This document shows positions 10,686-19,427 of a stretch of DNA of 64,000 nt, piece by piece (positions within the stretch are counted from its first letter, which is position 1; the number at the start of each line of letters is the position of its first letter). Source of the stretch: Actinobacteria bacterium casp-actino5 (lineage in GTDB: Bacteria; Actinomycetota; Acidimicrobiia; Acidimicrobiales; Ilumatobacteraceae); NCBI GenBank assembly GCA_001510385.1, contig LFFE01000009.1:23187-87186 (forward strand), in the 5' to 3' direction. Both the position numbers and the translations under genes were made by a program. A model generated the notes under the pieces. It saw only the letters and a list, made by a program, of their open reading frames with translations. It was not told the DNA's origin and did not search any database.

Positions 10686-11345
10686 TCAGGTGGACTCGTC
10701 GCTGGGTTGCGGAATCGATTTCACGACACGAGCCGGTGCCCCGACGGCAACACTAAATGACGGAATGACTCCCGTCACCACACTGTTTGCACCGATGACG
10801 ACGTGCTCACCTATGTCCGCACCGGGTAACACCACCGTGCCGTGGCCCAGCCATGACCCAGAACCAATTCGAACTGGCTTTTCGGGCATCGATTGTTGCG
10901 ATATCGGAATATCGACATTCTCGTAGCCATGATTTTGATCGGTGATGTAGACGTGATGCCCTGTCCACACGTCATCACCAATATCAATTGAGAAGTGTCC
11001 AACTATCCCTGACCCACGTCCGATCAAGCAGCGATCACCGATTCGAACAACCGGCGTTGACAAGCACTCCTGACCCGGAACCATGCCGGCCGACAGCGCG
11101 ACATGCGGCCCGATCATCGTTCCTGAGCCAATCTCAATGAACTGCTCATTCATAAGTGACGTTGGAGGAAAACAAATAATGCTTCCTTCACCGAAAGCAC
11201 CGAACTTCTTACCTCGACGGCTTGCTGGCCCAACAGCGGCAATCACCGATAAGCGTTCCCAAAGTGCGGCGATGGCGTCACCGACGCGATTCATCAATCG
11301 GCCTCGCAACGAGCGGGAAACTGCGCCGACCTGACCTTTCACCAC
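10686..11345 (-). CDS. Acyltransferase with left-handed beta-helix (hexapeptide repeats)
   Basis: A 219-residue O-acetyltransferase-like protein. Imperfect hexapeptides run from about residue 70 to 210 (IGSGTMIGPHVALS, IGDRCLIGRGSGIVG, IGDDVWTGHHVYITDQNHGY, IGSGSWLGHGTVVLPGADIG). The TDQNHGYEN loop carries the catalytic-type His of maltose/galactoside acetyltransferases and of polysaccharide acetyltransferases. The first 40 residues are basic. It stands alone, convergent with the hypothetical membrane protein and divergent from the carboxylesterase with a 23-base gap. Acceptor sugar or lipid unknown. Confidence 0.82.
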   Translation of the reverse strand: MVKGQVGAVSRSLRGRLMNRVGDAIAALWERLSVIAAVGPASRRGKKFGAFGEGSIICFPPTSLMNEQFIEIGSGTMIGPHVALSAGMVPGQECLSTPVVRIGDRCLIGRGSGIVGHFSIDIGDDVWTGHHVYITDQNHGYENVDIPISQQSMPEKPVRIGSGSWLGHGTVVLPGADIGEHVVIGANSVVTGVIPSFSVAVGAPARVVKSIPQPSDEST

Positions 11346-11368
11346 CTCCGCACGCTACCTTCGACTCG

Positions 11369-12802
11369 ATGACGCAAGCTCACGCTTCTACCCCCCTTGG
11401 CGATTACGCAGGACTCAGCAGAGATGGAGTCGCCGTATTTAAAGGGATTCCATATGCAGTTGCCGACCGCTTCAGGCCGTCGGAGCTCGACTCTTCTGTG
11501 TGGACCGGCATCAGAGATGCCACAATCTACGGGCCTCAATGCCTGCAGGTGCCTGGCACGATGGAGCTCCTACTTGGTGAAAGCACCCAGCCCACGGCCG
11601 AGGACTGCCTCACGCTCAACGTCTTCTCCTCCGATGTATCTGCTCGGAACCCCGTGCTTGTGTGGATCCACGGAGGAGCGTTCACCAACGGAGCGGGCTC
11701 GATTCCTTGGTACGACGGATGCAATCTTGTTCGTGCCGGGAACCTGGTCGTTGTCACCATCAATTACCGGCTCGGAGCATTCGGCTATCGAGGCAGCGAC
11801 AACGCAGGTATGAGCGACCAAGTCAACGCGTTGCGTTGGGTCCGTAACAACATCGAATCCTTTGGAGGCGACCCAACACATGTCACGATCATGGGAGAAT
11901 CGGCAGGTGGGGCAAGCGTCATCTCGATGATGGCCTGTCCACACGCCGACGGCCTCTTCTCCGGGGCAATCGCTATGAGTCCATCTATTCCACAGATGCG
12001 TACACGCGAACGCGGAGACGAAACGCTTTCTGAATTGCTCGCCGCTGCTCGCGTCACCCACCCTGATGAACTCATCGCAATTCCCGCTTCAGATCTTCTC
12101 AATGCGCAAGCGTCGGTGTTAACAACTACTTCGGACTCGCTCAGTGCGTTTGCTCCAACAACCGATGACAATTGGCTGCCCGGCGACCCATCAAATCTTG
12201 CCGCAGCCAACCCAGTTCCACTCGTGATCGGGACCACACGAGACGAAATGCACCTCTTCACAGCATTCGACCCTGCGGTGAACAAACTTGATGAATCTCA
12301 AGCACGAAACGCTTTTTCGCAACAGTTCGGCAATGACGATGGTTATGACGTGTACCGGACACACCGGCCTCATCACAGCCCGGCTCAACTCGTATCTGCA
12401 ATGAGAACAGACGCGGTATTCCGGCAACCCGCGCACCGAATTGCCGACGCCCGGCACCGTCACGGGCTGAGTACTTACGCCTACTGGTTTACCTTTGAAA
12501 CTCCCGTCTTCGGCGGCGTTCTCGGGAGCTGCCATGCACTCGACATTCCATTTGCACTCAACAACCTTGACCGCAAAGGAGTAGAACTCTTCACCGGGGA
12601 TAGTCCAGAACGAGATGCTCTTGCGCATTCATTTTCTGGGGCGGTCACATCGTTCTCGAGCACCCGAAATGCTGGATGGCCAGAATGGGGAGCGGAACGA
12701 AATCTTCAACTGCTTAACACCGACACAGTCGTCGGCGTTGACATTGTGAGTGATAGTGAATCTGACATCCGAGAACTGTGGGAACTGACCAATGACGGTT
12801 GA
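11369..12802 (+). CDS. Carboxylesterase/lipase family protein (type B)
   Basis: A 477-residue type-B carboxylesterase. FKGIPYAVADRF is the usual N-terminal block, EDCLTLNVFSSD the conserved Cys/Asp segment, VWIHGGAF the oxyanion hole, GESAGGAS the Ser nucleophile, and GSCHALDIPFAL the catalytic His region. No signal peptide, so cytosolic. The ATG at 11369 is chosen because longer forms run into the divergent acyltransferase. Its last 11 bases overlap the P1 peptidase gene, so it is translationally linked to it. It hydrolyses esters or amides; the natural substrate is unknown. Confidence 0.88.
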   Translation: MTQAHASTPLGDYAGLSRDGVAVFKGIPYAVADRFRPSELDSSVWTGIRDATIYGPQCLQVPGTMELLLGESTQPTAEDCLTLNVFSSDVSARNPVLVWIHGGAFTNGAGSIPWYDGCNLVRAGNLVVVTINYRLGAFGYRGSDNAGMSDQVNALRWVRNNIESFGGDPTHVTIMGESAGGASVISMMACPHADGLFSGAIAMSPSIPQMRTRERGDETLSELLAAARVTHPDELIAIPASDLLNAQASVLTTTSDSLSAFAPTTDDNWLPGDPSNLAAANPVPLVIGTTRDEMHLFTAFDPAVNKLDESQARNAFSQQFGNDDGYDVYRTHRPHHSPAQLVSAMRTDAVFRQPAHRIADARHRHGLSTYAYWFTFETPVFGGVLGSCHALDIPFALNNLDRKGVELFTGDSPERDALAHSFSGAVTSFSSTRNAGWPEWGAERNLQLLNTDTVVGVDIVSDSESDIRELWELTNDG

Positions 12803-13814
12803 CACGGGCTCTCTCACCGACGTTGCTGGTATTCGGATCGGCCACTACGAGCGTTCCAATCGCAATTGGAACACAGGAACGACCGTCATACTCGCCGACC
12901 AGCCGGTGACGGCCGGAGTGGACGTTCGCGGTGGTGGCCCCGGCACTCGCGAAACCGATGCTCTCTCACCAATGAATCTCGTCGAGCAAATCGATGCCCT
13001 CTGCCTCACTGGAGGGAGTGCATTCGGACTCCGGGCTGCTGATGGAGTTGTTGATGAGCTCGCGGACCGAGGACGAGGTTTTCGTGTCGGAGCCGAGCCC
13101 CATCAGGTCGTCCCCGTCGTTCCAGCTGCTGTCATTTTCGACCTCGAACGCGGTGGACATTTTCGTCATCATCCTGATGCAGAATTCGGTCGCCGAGCAA
13201 TAAAAAAGGCCTCCCGAACCGAGCGACGGCGTGGGTCAATCGGTGCCGGTATCGGCGCTGTCGCCGGGGGCATCAGCGGTGGCGTCGGAATGGCCTCAGC
13301 GACGCTCATACTCAACAACGAGAATGGAGAGCCCACCCAAGTAACGGTTGCCGCGCTCTGTGTCGTTAACGCCCGCGGCAGCCTCATCAACCCGTTGACT
13401 GCTCGACCTTGGGAAGCACACCCAGCGGTCAAAAATCCCTCAGCAAACGATCGTCGTGAGCTTGCGCGCCATCTCAACGACATCGAGACAGCCTCCCTCA
13501 ACACAACAATTGGGGTGGTCGCAACAGATGTCCGGCTCGATCGACCTGAGGCCACCAGACTTGCGATGAGCACCCATGACGGTTTGTCGCGAGCGATCCG
13601 ACCTGTCCACACACTCGCCGACGGCGACACGATGTTTGCGATGGCGACTGGAGCCATTCATCTGAGTCTCACCGAACGAACAATCGCTGTGTCTCGACTG
13701 TCAGCTCTCGCCGCTGATGTCACCGCCCTTGCATGTGTCGATGCTCTTGTCCATGCATCACCGATGGCAACTGTTCCCTCCTACACTTCGCTGTGCCCTA
13801 GTGCACTCAGATGA
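12792..13814 (+). CDS. P1 family peptidase (DmpA/BapA/NylC superfamily)
   Basis: A 340-residue Ntn-type hydrolase that should mature by self-cleavage. The likely scissile bond is Asn237-Thr238 in SLNTTIGVVATD, the NylC-like arrangement with Thr as new N-terminal nucleophile. GVDVRGGGPGTRETD and LTGGSAFGL are the other family signatures, followed by the GIGAVAGGISGGVGMAS glycine-rich block. Relatives are L-aminopeptidase/D-esterases, beta-peptidyl aminopeptidases and nylon-oligomer hydrolases, as well as the uncharacterised Rv1333 type. It overlaps the carboxylesterase by 11 bases and its stop overlaps the panC start (ATGA), a tight link that suggests it may release beta-alanine. Confidence 0.88.
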   Translation: MTVDTGSLTDVAGIRIGHYERSNRNWNTGTTVILADQPVTAGVDVRGGGPGTRETDALSPMNLVEQIDALCLTGGSAFGLRAADGVVDELADRGRGFRVGAEPHQVVPVVPAAVIFDLERGGHFRHHPDAEFGRRAIKKASRTERRRGSIGAGIGAVAGGISGGVGMASATLILNNENGEPTQVTVAALCVVNARGSLINPLTARPWEAHPAVKNPSANDRRELARHLNDIETASLNTTIGVVATDVRLDRPEATRLAMSTHDGLSRAIRPVHTLADGDTMFAMATGAIHLSLTERTIAVSRLSALAADVTALACVDALVHASPMATVPSYTSLCPSALR

Positions 13815-14665
13815 ACCACATCCTCCATCTCACCTCTCCGTCAGATGCACTCAACTGGGCAACTGAACGTCATCGAGAAGGTTCATCAATCGCGCTTGTG
13901 CCAACAATGGGTGCACTACATCAAGGGCACGCAGCGCTCATCGCTCGCGCGACTGCGTCATGCGACCTCACAGTGGTATCAATCTTTGTGAATCCAACAC
14001 AGTTTGATCGCGCCAATGATTTCGACACCTACCCGCGAACCCTGAATGACGACCTCAACCTTTGTGCAGTCGCTGGAGTTGATGCTGTCTACATGCCATC
14101 GGCGGAAGCGATGTATCCAGCGGGGTTCGATACATCCATTAACCCTGGAGCACTCGCAACTAGATGGGAAGGCGAACACCGTGCCGGCCACTTCGAAGGT
14201 GTCGCCACGGTGGTCACCAAACTCTTCACCGCTGCTCAGCCTGATACTGCCGTCTTTGGCGAAAAAGACTTTCAGCAACTTGCAGTTATCAGACAAGTTG
14301 TTCGCGACCTAGGTCTTGCTGTTGAGATCATTGGTGAACCAACGGTGCGCGAAGACGACGGCCTCGCCATGTCGAGCCGGAATGTTCGACTGACACCTGA
14401 CGCCCGGAAAAGCGCAACAGCGATTCATCGCGGCATGACCGAGGCAATCCGTGGTGTGACACCAACAACTGCACCGTCTGACATCACCAAACATGTTGAG
14501 CGACGCATCAACGAAGCCGGGGGAACCGTCGACTACGTCGCCGTTGTCGACCCAAACACGCTTGAACCCGTCACGACACTTGAACAACGTTCACAACTCC
14601 TTGTCGCAGCCTGGTTCGGCGATGTCCGACTCATTGACAACGCCACGATTTCGGCTCACCCGTAA
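13811..14665 (+). CDS. panC: Pantothenate synthetase
   Basis: A 284-residue ATP-dependent ligase joining pantoate and beta-alanine to give pantothenate, the CoA precursor. The adenylate-forming motif is PTMGALHQGHAALI (HIGH-like), then SIFVNPTQF, GEKDFQQL and the KMSKS-like MSSRNVRL. Length and domain order are typical. The ATG overlaps the stop of the P1 peptidase gene. No panB or panD is present in the window, so the partner enzymes are elsewhere or beta-alanine comes from another source. Confidence 0.96.
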   Translation: MNHILHLTSPSDALNWATERHREGSSIALVPTMGALHQGHAALIARATASCDLTVVSIFVNPTQFDRANDFDTYPRTLNDDLNLCAVAGVDAVYMPSAEAMYPAGFDTSINPGALATRWEGEHRAGHFEGVATVVTKLFTAAQPDTAVFGEKDFQQLAVIRQVVRDLGLAVEIIGEPTVREDDGLAMSSRNVRLTPDARKSATAIHRGMTEAIRGVTPTTAPSDITKHVERRINEAGGTVDYVAVVDPNTLEPVTTLEQRSQLLVAAWFGDVRLIDNATISAHP

Positions 14666-14707
14666 CCGGCGTGTCAACCGATCGAGGCGGCAACTAGATT
14701 TGCCCAG

Positions 14708-16126
14708 ATGGTGACTTCATCCGAGTGGGCTCATCGCCCACAATCGCTGTGGGAAGACACTCTTCTCGATGAGGAACGATGTGCCGAGGAGCCATTCGAT
14801 GGGTCATTGTCAGTTGACATCACCATTGTCGGTGCAGGGCTGACGGGCCTTTGGTCGGCCTATTACCTTGCAGAGAAACTGCCAGATGCATCAATTGCTG
14901 TCATCGATGCTCATGGTGTCGGATTCGGAGCAAGTGGACGAAACGGTGGATGGGCATCAGCGCTCCTCCCGATGGGACTCCAGCGCGTCGAGCGCGAACA
15001 TGGCAGAGGAGCTGCAATTTCTCTTCAGTCGGTCATGCACGACACGCTGGACGAGATCGAGCGTGTACTTGAACACGAGCACATTGATGCCGGCGCTCAA
15101 CGTGGTGGAACAATCACTGCAGCGCGATCCGCGCCTCAACTTGACCGGGTTGCCCACGAAGTAGCGACCTACGAGCAGTTCGGGTTTGGAGATGACTACC
15201 AACTCCTTGATGCGCAATCCGCGCGCAACATCTGCAACATGTCGGAACTTCGTGGAGCGTTACACACCCCTCACTGCCTTGCGGTCCACCCAGCCAAACT
15301 GACTCACGGAGTTGGCCGCGCTGTGCTACGCAAAGGGGTCAACCTTTTGGCGCCTGTCCGAGCAACGAACGTTCGGCGTGGGTTCGTCGACACCGACAAG
15401 GGGCCGATTGCCACGAAATACATCGTTCAGGCCACCGAGGGATACACCTCGCAGATGGCCAACCAGCATCGCAATATGGTCCCGCTCTACTCAATGATGA
15501 TCGCAACGGAGCCCTTGACAGATGACGTGTGGGCAGCCATTGGCCTCACCGATCGGCCGACATTCGATGACACTCGCCACCTCATCGTGTACGGGCAGCG
15601 AACAGCAGATGGACGACTTGCGTTTGGTGGACGAGGAGCGCCGTACCACTTCGGCTCAGCGATCAAGTCGACATTTGACACAAATCACACAATGCGCAAT
15701 CGAATTCAACAAGCCCTTGTAGATCTTTTCCCTGCACTCCACGAGACCGAGATCACTCACCATTGGGGAGGACCACTCGGGATACCAAGAAATTGGGCAT
15801 GTTCTGTTGACGCAAATTGGGAAGATGGCGTCATTACCGCTGGGGGCTACGTAGGCGATGGGGTGAGTGCGACAAACCTTTTTGGAAGAATCGTCGCCGA
15901 CCTCATTGCAAGGCGCGAACTTGACCACGGACAACACTCCCCTTCAGAGTTGCTACAACTTCCCGTCGTGGGTCCGCTGTCCCGCCGCTGGGAGCCTGAA
16001 CCAATCCGATGGATTGGAATCAATTCAGGACGGTTGGCTGCGAGAATTGCAGATCGCTCCGAGCAACGCACAGGGCGCAAAAGTCGTTTTTGGGGAGGGT
16101 TCATCGACGGTCTGCTACGTCGATGA
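14708..16126 (+). CDS. FAD-dependent oxidoreductase (DAO family)
   Basis: A 472-residue glycine-oxidase/sarcosine-oxidase-like flavoprotein. The FAD dinucleotide fold is near the N-terminus (ITIVGAGLTGLWSAYYL) with FGASGRNGGW, the usual second FAD contact in gamma-glutamylputrescine oxidase-type enzymes. The late block WGGPLGIPRNWACSVD and GGYVGDGVSATNLFGR close the FAD site. It probably oxidises a secondary or primary amine. It follows panC by 42 bases and may be part of the same transcript. Its stop abuts that of the convergent ProA-like gene with no gap. Confidence 0.88.
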   Translation: MVTSSEWAHRPQSLWEDTLLDEERCAEEPFDGSLSVDITIVGAGLTGLWSAYYLAEKLPDASIAVIDAHGVGFGASGRNGGWASALLPMGLQRVEREHGRGAAISLQSVMHDTLDEIERVLEHEHIDAGAQRGGTITAARSAPQLDRVAHEVATYEQFGFGDDYQLLDAQSARNICNMSELRGALHTPHCLAVHPAKLTHGVGRAVLRKGVNLLAPVRATNVRRGFVDTDKGPIATKYIVQATEGYTSQMANQHRNMVPLYSMMIATEPLTDDVWAAIGLTDRPTFDDTRHLIVYGQRTADGRLAFGGRGAPYHFGSAIKSTFDTNHTMRNRIQQALVDLFPALHETEITHHWGGPLGIPRNWACSVDANWEDGVITAGGYVGDGVSATNLFGRIVADLIARRELDHGQHSPSELLQLPVVGPLSRRWEPEPIRWIGINSGRLAARIADRSEQRTGRKSRFWGGFIDGLLRR

Positions 16127-17587
16127 TCAGCGGCGAATTGTCGGATCTGTAAATCGAGCGAGCAATCGCAAGGTGTGCACCGATGACCCTGAAAGCACTC
16201 CACCACGGCCAAGTAAACGGCCACCTTGCCAATTTGAGAGCCCCAGTTCAGGCTGACCAAGTGCATATTGACCGTCAACCCAGCGCGTAAACCCGTTACC
16301 GACAAACGGGACATCTGCCGACGAGTACACCCGCTCGATCATCTCCGAATCGTCGGTGAGAACCGACACGACAAAATGCGGGCTGTGCTCATTGCAGAGC
16401 GAAATTGCCTCTGCAACCGAGTCGACAAGCACCAATGCGAATTCTGGGTCATTCTCCCATTCATATTCGTAACCAAGGCCCTCATCGGGAAGCGGCTCGC
16501 ATCGAACCAGCCCGTCAAGGTCGAGCGATTCGATGTGGCCGATGACTTCAGCGTCACCACGAACGATTGCTGTTGCACCCCTCGTCGTTGCTGCCGCAAC
16601 TGCGGCGCTGATGATGACCGGAATCATCTCACCTGAAACCGAGCGCATGACACAGCACACATTCAAGGTGTTGCACACCTTGCGATCGAGAGAGGCTGCC
16701 ACCACTGGCTCTACGCGGGATGCCACGGCGTCACTTGGAATGACCATCCACGCCCCACCCGTTCCGTGCAAACTCACAGGAGTACCTGCAGCCCGAGCGA
16801 TTGAACCAAGTTGATCAACAGCAGGACCTGATCCACGAGCAACTGCAAGGGCGAGCCGCCGATCACCAAACAGCGCCCATCCGGCAGCGTGAGCACGCGA
16901 CTCAACAAGCACGATGCACGATGGTGGTAGACCCGCATTTGCAAGGGCTGGCTCGACAGCATGTTCCATCAGTGCTTGTGCGGTGCGCAACGCATCTGAA
17001 CCAATCCTCAACACCGCCGTGTTACCAGTTCTCAGAACCCCTGCAGCATCCGCGAAGACATTCGGTCGACCTTCAAACACGAACCCGACCACTCCGACCG
17101 GTGCTCGACGAACCTCGATACCCCAGCCATCATGTTCGATGAGGTCGACGGTTTCATCACGCCGCATGTCGATAGCACCCCACATTTGGAGCCCTGCAAC
17201 CATGTCATCAATCATCTTCGGTGACAGCTCTAAACGCGTGGTTGACCGGCCACGCCCCTGAGCATCGGCAACGTCAGCGGCATTCGCCGCAAGAACCTCG
17301 CCGACAACTTTCCTCGAGGTCAATGCTGATGCGAATGAGTGAAAAAACGATGTGATGTCATCATCTGAGCACTGAGCCAGTTGCGAGAATGCATCGACGG
17401 CAGCAGCAACGGCATCTGCTGCAATCAGAGCTTCGCTTGCGGGCACGTGCAACAACGTGTCACCAGAAACTAGAAGTTGATCGCCGGCTTCAAACGCATC
17501 CGCCAACTCTGCGCTCACACGAATAGCACTATCTCCGCCGGTCAACACCAGTTGGCCTTCAGCGAGACGCTCGATGCGTTCAGCCAT
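16127..17587 (-). CDS. ProA-like aldehyde dehydrogenase superfamily protein with N-terminal extension
   Basis: A 486-residue protein whose central part resembles glutamate-5-semialdehyde dehydrogenase: RRAPVGVVGFVFEGRPNVFADA, LRTGNTAVLRIGSDAL and a catalytic Cys305 in DRKVCNTLNVC. Ordinary ProA is about 415-420 residues; this one has roughly 60 extra N-terminal residues of small beta-rich look, and its C-terminal half (FVGNGFTRWVDGQYALG) differs from the ProA consensus. It overlaps the Gfo/Idh/MocA gene by 8 bases and has no proB neighbour. GAGGTG sits 7 bases before the ATG at 17587. Proline synthesis is possible, but a different semialdehyde or acyl-phosphate substrate is equally likely. 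Confidence 0.75.
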   Translation of the reverse strand: MAERIERLAEGQLVLTGGDSAIRVSAELADAFEAGDQLLVSGDTLLHVPASEALIAADAVAAAVDAFSQLAQCSDDDITSFFHSFASALTSRKVVGEVLAANAADVADAQGRGRSTTRLELSPKMIDDMVAGLQMWGAIDMRRDETVDLIEHDGWGIEVRRAPVGVVGFVFEGRPNVFADAAGVLRTGNTAVLRIGSDALRTAQALMEHAVEPALANAGLPPSCIVLVESRAHAAGWALFGDRRLALAVARGSGPAVDQLGSIARAAGTPVSLHGTGGAWMVIPSDAVASRVEPVVAASLDRKVCNTLNVCCVMRSVSGEMIPVIISAAVAAATTRGATAIVRGDAEVIGHIESLDLDGLVRCEPLPDEGLGYEYEWENDPEFALVLVDSVAEAISLCNEHSPHFVVSVLTDDSEMIERVYSSADVPFVGNGFTRWVDGQYALGQPELGLSNWQGGRLLGRGGVLSGSSVHTLRLLARFTDPTIRR

Positions 17588-18707
17588 TCGCACTCACCTC
17601 GTGCATCTCAACTGCCCGCCCAAGCTCAATCGACCGATGGGCAGCCAGCCCAATAGCAACCGACTTCATTCCATCGACCAGAGTCACCTTCGCTGGCGTC
17701 TGGCTGCGAATTGCTTCGAGAAAATCGACGTGCTCGAGGTAACTCGCCCCGTTGTGAAGTCCGACGTGGCGAATACTCTCATCAGTAATTGAGCGCTCGG
17801 CAACGACATGCTGCCCATCAGCTCGTCGCCCAATTCGAAGAATCGACTCGGTGACCATCGCTTCAAGTTTGCCTTCGTCACCTGTCACCGAAATTTCCTG
17901 CTCATTCTTACTCGCTTCAGCGAACATGCAGAGATCGAGCAGCCCGCGAACACCGTTATCAAAATCAACAATGACAAAACCGTTGTCCAGGATGTCCGGA
18001 GTCTCGCCGTTGTACGACTCATCGAGGTGGTTCACATCTTGAGCCCCTGATGCAAAGACGCGAACCGGCTCAGCGTCTGCAATGAGTCGCATGAGATCGA
18101 AAAAATGGCAGCACTTCTCGACAAAGGTTCCGCCAGTGTTTCGGTTGAACCGGTTCCAGTCACCCACCTTTTCAAGAAACGGAAAGCGGTGCTCGCGGAT
18201 GGCCACCATCTTGACGTTCCCGACTGTTCCGGTGCGAATTTCATCGAGCATCGCTGTCGTGGGCGGCATGTATCGATATTCGAGTCCCATCCACACCACT
18301 CGACCGGGAACCCCCTCAGCGGCCGCATCGACGACTCGCTGACAGTCCTCGATAGTCGTGCAAAGTGGCTTTTCAACCATGACGTGGAGATCTGTTGCGA
18401 GAACATCGCTGAGCACATCGACATGGGTCATGTTCGGTGTCACGATGACAACTGCATCAATCAACCCAGAACTGAGCATGTCGCGATAATCAGCGAACTC
18501 AACGACATCAGTGCCACTGAGTTCGCGGACAGTGTTCGCCCCAATCGCCCGACGTTCAGCACTTGGATCGGCGATGGCAGTGACACCCGTTCCATCAAGG
18601 TGAAGAATATTTTCGATGTGTTCAACACCCATCATCCCAGTTCCGATGACGCCGTAGCGGACTCGGTTCGTAGTGGTCGTTGTTGAGTCAGTTATTGCCA
18701 CGTCCAA
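17580..18707 (-). CDS. Gfo/Idh/MocA family oxidoreductase
   Basis: A 375-residue NAD(P)-dependent dehydrogenase. The N-terminal Rossmann fold has YGVIGTGMMGVEH; VMVEKPLCT contains the conserved EKP lysine; the C-terminal beta-sheet domain includes RNTGGTFVEKCCHFFDLMRL, where the metal/substrate-type His is expected. Members act on sugars, inositols or imines. It is divergent from the MBL gene with a 17-base gap and overlaps the start of the ProA-like dehydrogenase, so the two dehydrogenases probably act on related compounds. Substrate unknown. Confidence 0.87.
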   Translation of the reverse strand: MDVAITDSTTTTTNRVRYGVIGTGMMGVEHIENILHLDGTGVTAIADPSAERRAIGANTVRELSGTDVVEFADYRDMLSSGLIDAVVIVTPNMTHVDVLSDVLATDLHVMVEKPLCTTIEDCQRVVDAAAEGVPGRVVWMGLEYRYMPPTTAMLDEIRTGTVGNVKMVAIREHRFPFLEKVGDWNRFNRNTGGTFVEKCCHFFDLMRLIADAEPVRVFASGAQDVNHLDESYNGETPDILDNGFVIVDFDNGVRGLLDLCMFAEASKNEQEISVTGDEGKLEAMVTESILRIGRRADGQHVVAERSITDESIRHVGLHNGASYLEHVDFLEAIRSQTPAKVTLVDGMKSVAIGLAAHRSIELGRAVEMHEVSANG

Positions 18708-18724
18708 AAGCGTACGCTCGAAAT

Positions 18725-19402
18725 ATGGAAGACAACCGTTTCTACTTCCGGCAGTTGCTATCGGGTCGCGATTTTGCGGTCGGCAATGACTTTGCTACTC
18801 AGATGGTCAACTTTTCTTATGCAATCGGAGACCGCTCAACCGGGTCGTGTGTCCTTGTCGATCCTGCTTGGAATGTGAACGACCTCGTCAACATTGTGGA
18901 AGCCGATGGCATGAACGTCGAAGGCGTCCTTGCGACCCACTATCACGCCGACCACGTAGGCGGCTCAATCATGGGACACGACATTGAGGGCGTTGCCGCC
19001 CTTCTCGAGCGAGTCGACTGCCCAATTCATGTGCAGTCCGCTGAGGTGCCGTGGATGGAACGAACCGCAAATGTCACCGCTGACCAACTCGTTGCCCACG
19101 CTCCCGGTGACGTGCTGAGCGTCGGAGACGTCAACATCACGCTGGTGCACACGCCAGGTCATACACCAGGAAGCCAATGTTTTCTTGTCGATGGTTGTCT
19201 CGTTGCTGGTGACACGCTCTTCCTCGACGGATGTGGTCGGACCGACCTACCAGGATCAGATGCGTCGGCAATGATGGAGAGCCTCCGCATGCTGTCAACC
19301 GTTCCCGATGATGTGATCTTGTATCCAGGACATCGCTACTCACTTGCATCATCAGCAACAATGGGATCCGTTAAGCAGTCAAACTTCGTCTTTCAACACT
19401 GA
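18725..19402 (+). CDS. MBL-fold metallo-hydrolase, glyoxalase II-like
   Basis: A 225-residue metallo-beta-lactamase-fold protein beginning MEDNRFYFRQLLSG. Zinc ligands: THYHADHVGG, then VHTPGHTPGS, DTLFLDGCGRTDLPG and YPGHRY. The GCGRTDLPG stretch is characteristic of glyoxalase II and persulfide dioxygenase-type MBL proteins, so the substrate is probably a thioester or low-molecular-weight thiol (mycothiol) conjugate; that is family knowledge plus inference. The ATG at 18725 avoids overlap with the divergent Gfo/Idh/MocA gene. Confidence 0.85.
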   Translation: MEDNRFYFRQLLSGRDFAVGNDFATQMVNFSYAIGDRSTGSCVLVDPAWNVNDLVNIVEADGMNVEGVLATHYHADHVGGSIMGHDIEGVAALLERVDCPIHVQSAEVPWMERTANVTADQLVAHAPGDVLSVGDVNITLVHTPGHTPGSQCFLVDGCLVAGDTLFLDGCGRTDLPGSDASAMMESLRMLSTVPDDVILYPGHRYSLASSATMGSVKQSNFVFQH

Positions 19403-19427
19403 GTGACGCTGCTGAAATCGTGCTGAC

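Noticed and set aside
11222..11368. Upstream extension of the carboxylesterase
   Set aside because: It overlaps the acyltransferase and is Arg/Ser-rich, as expected from an antisense frame.
17574..18686. Several long open frames opposite to the Gfo/Idh/MocA and DnaJ genes
   Set aside because: Antisense frames opposite GC-biased genes; composition is Arg/Ser/His-rich and no family signature is present.
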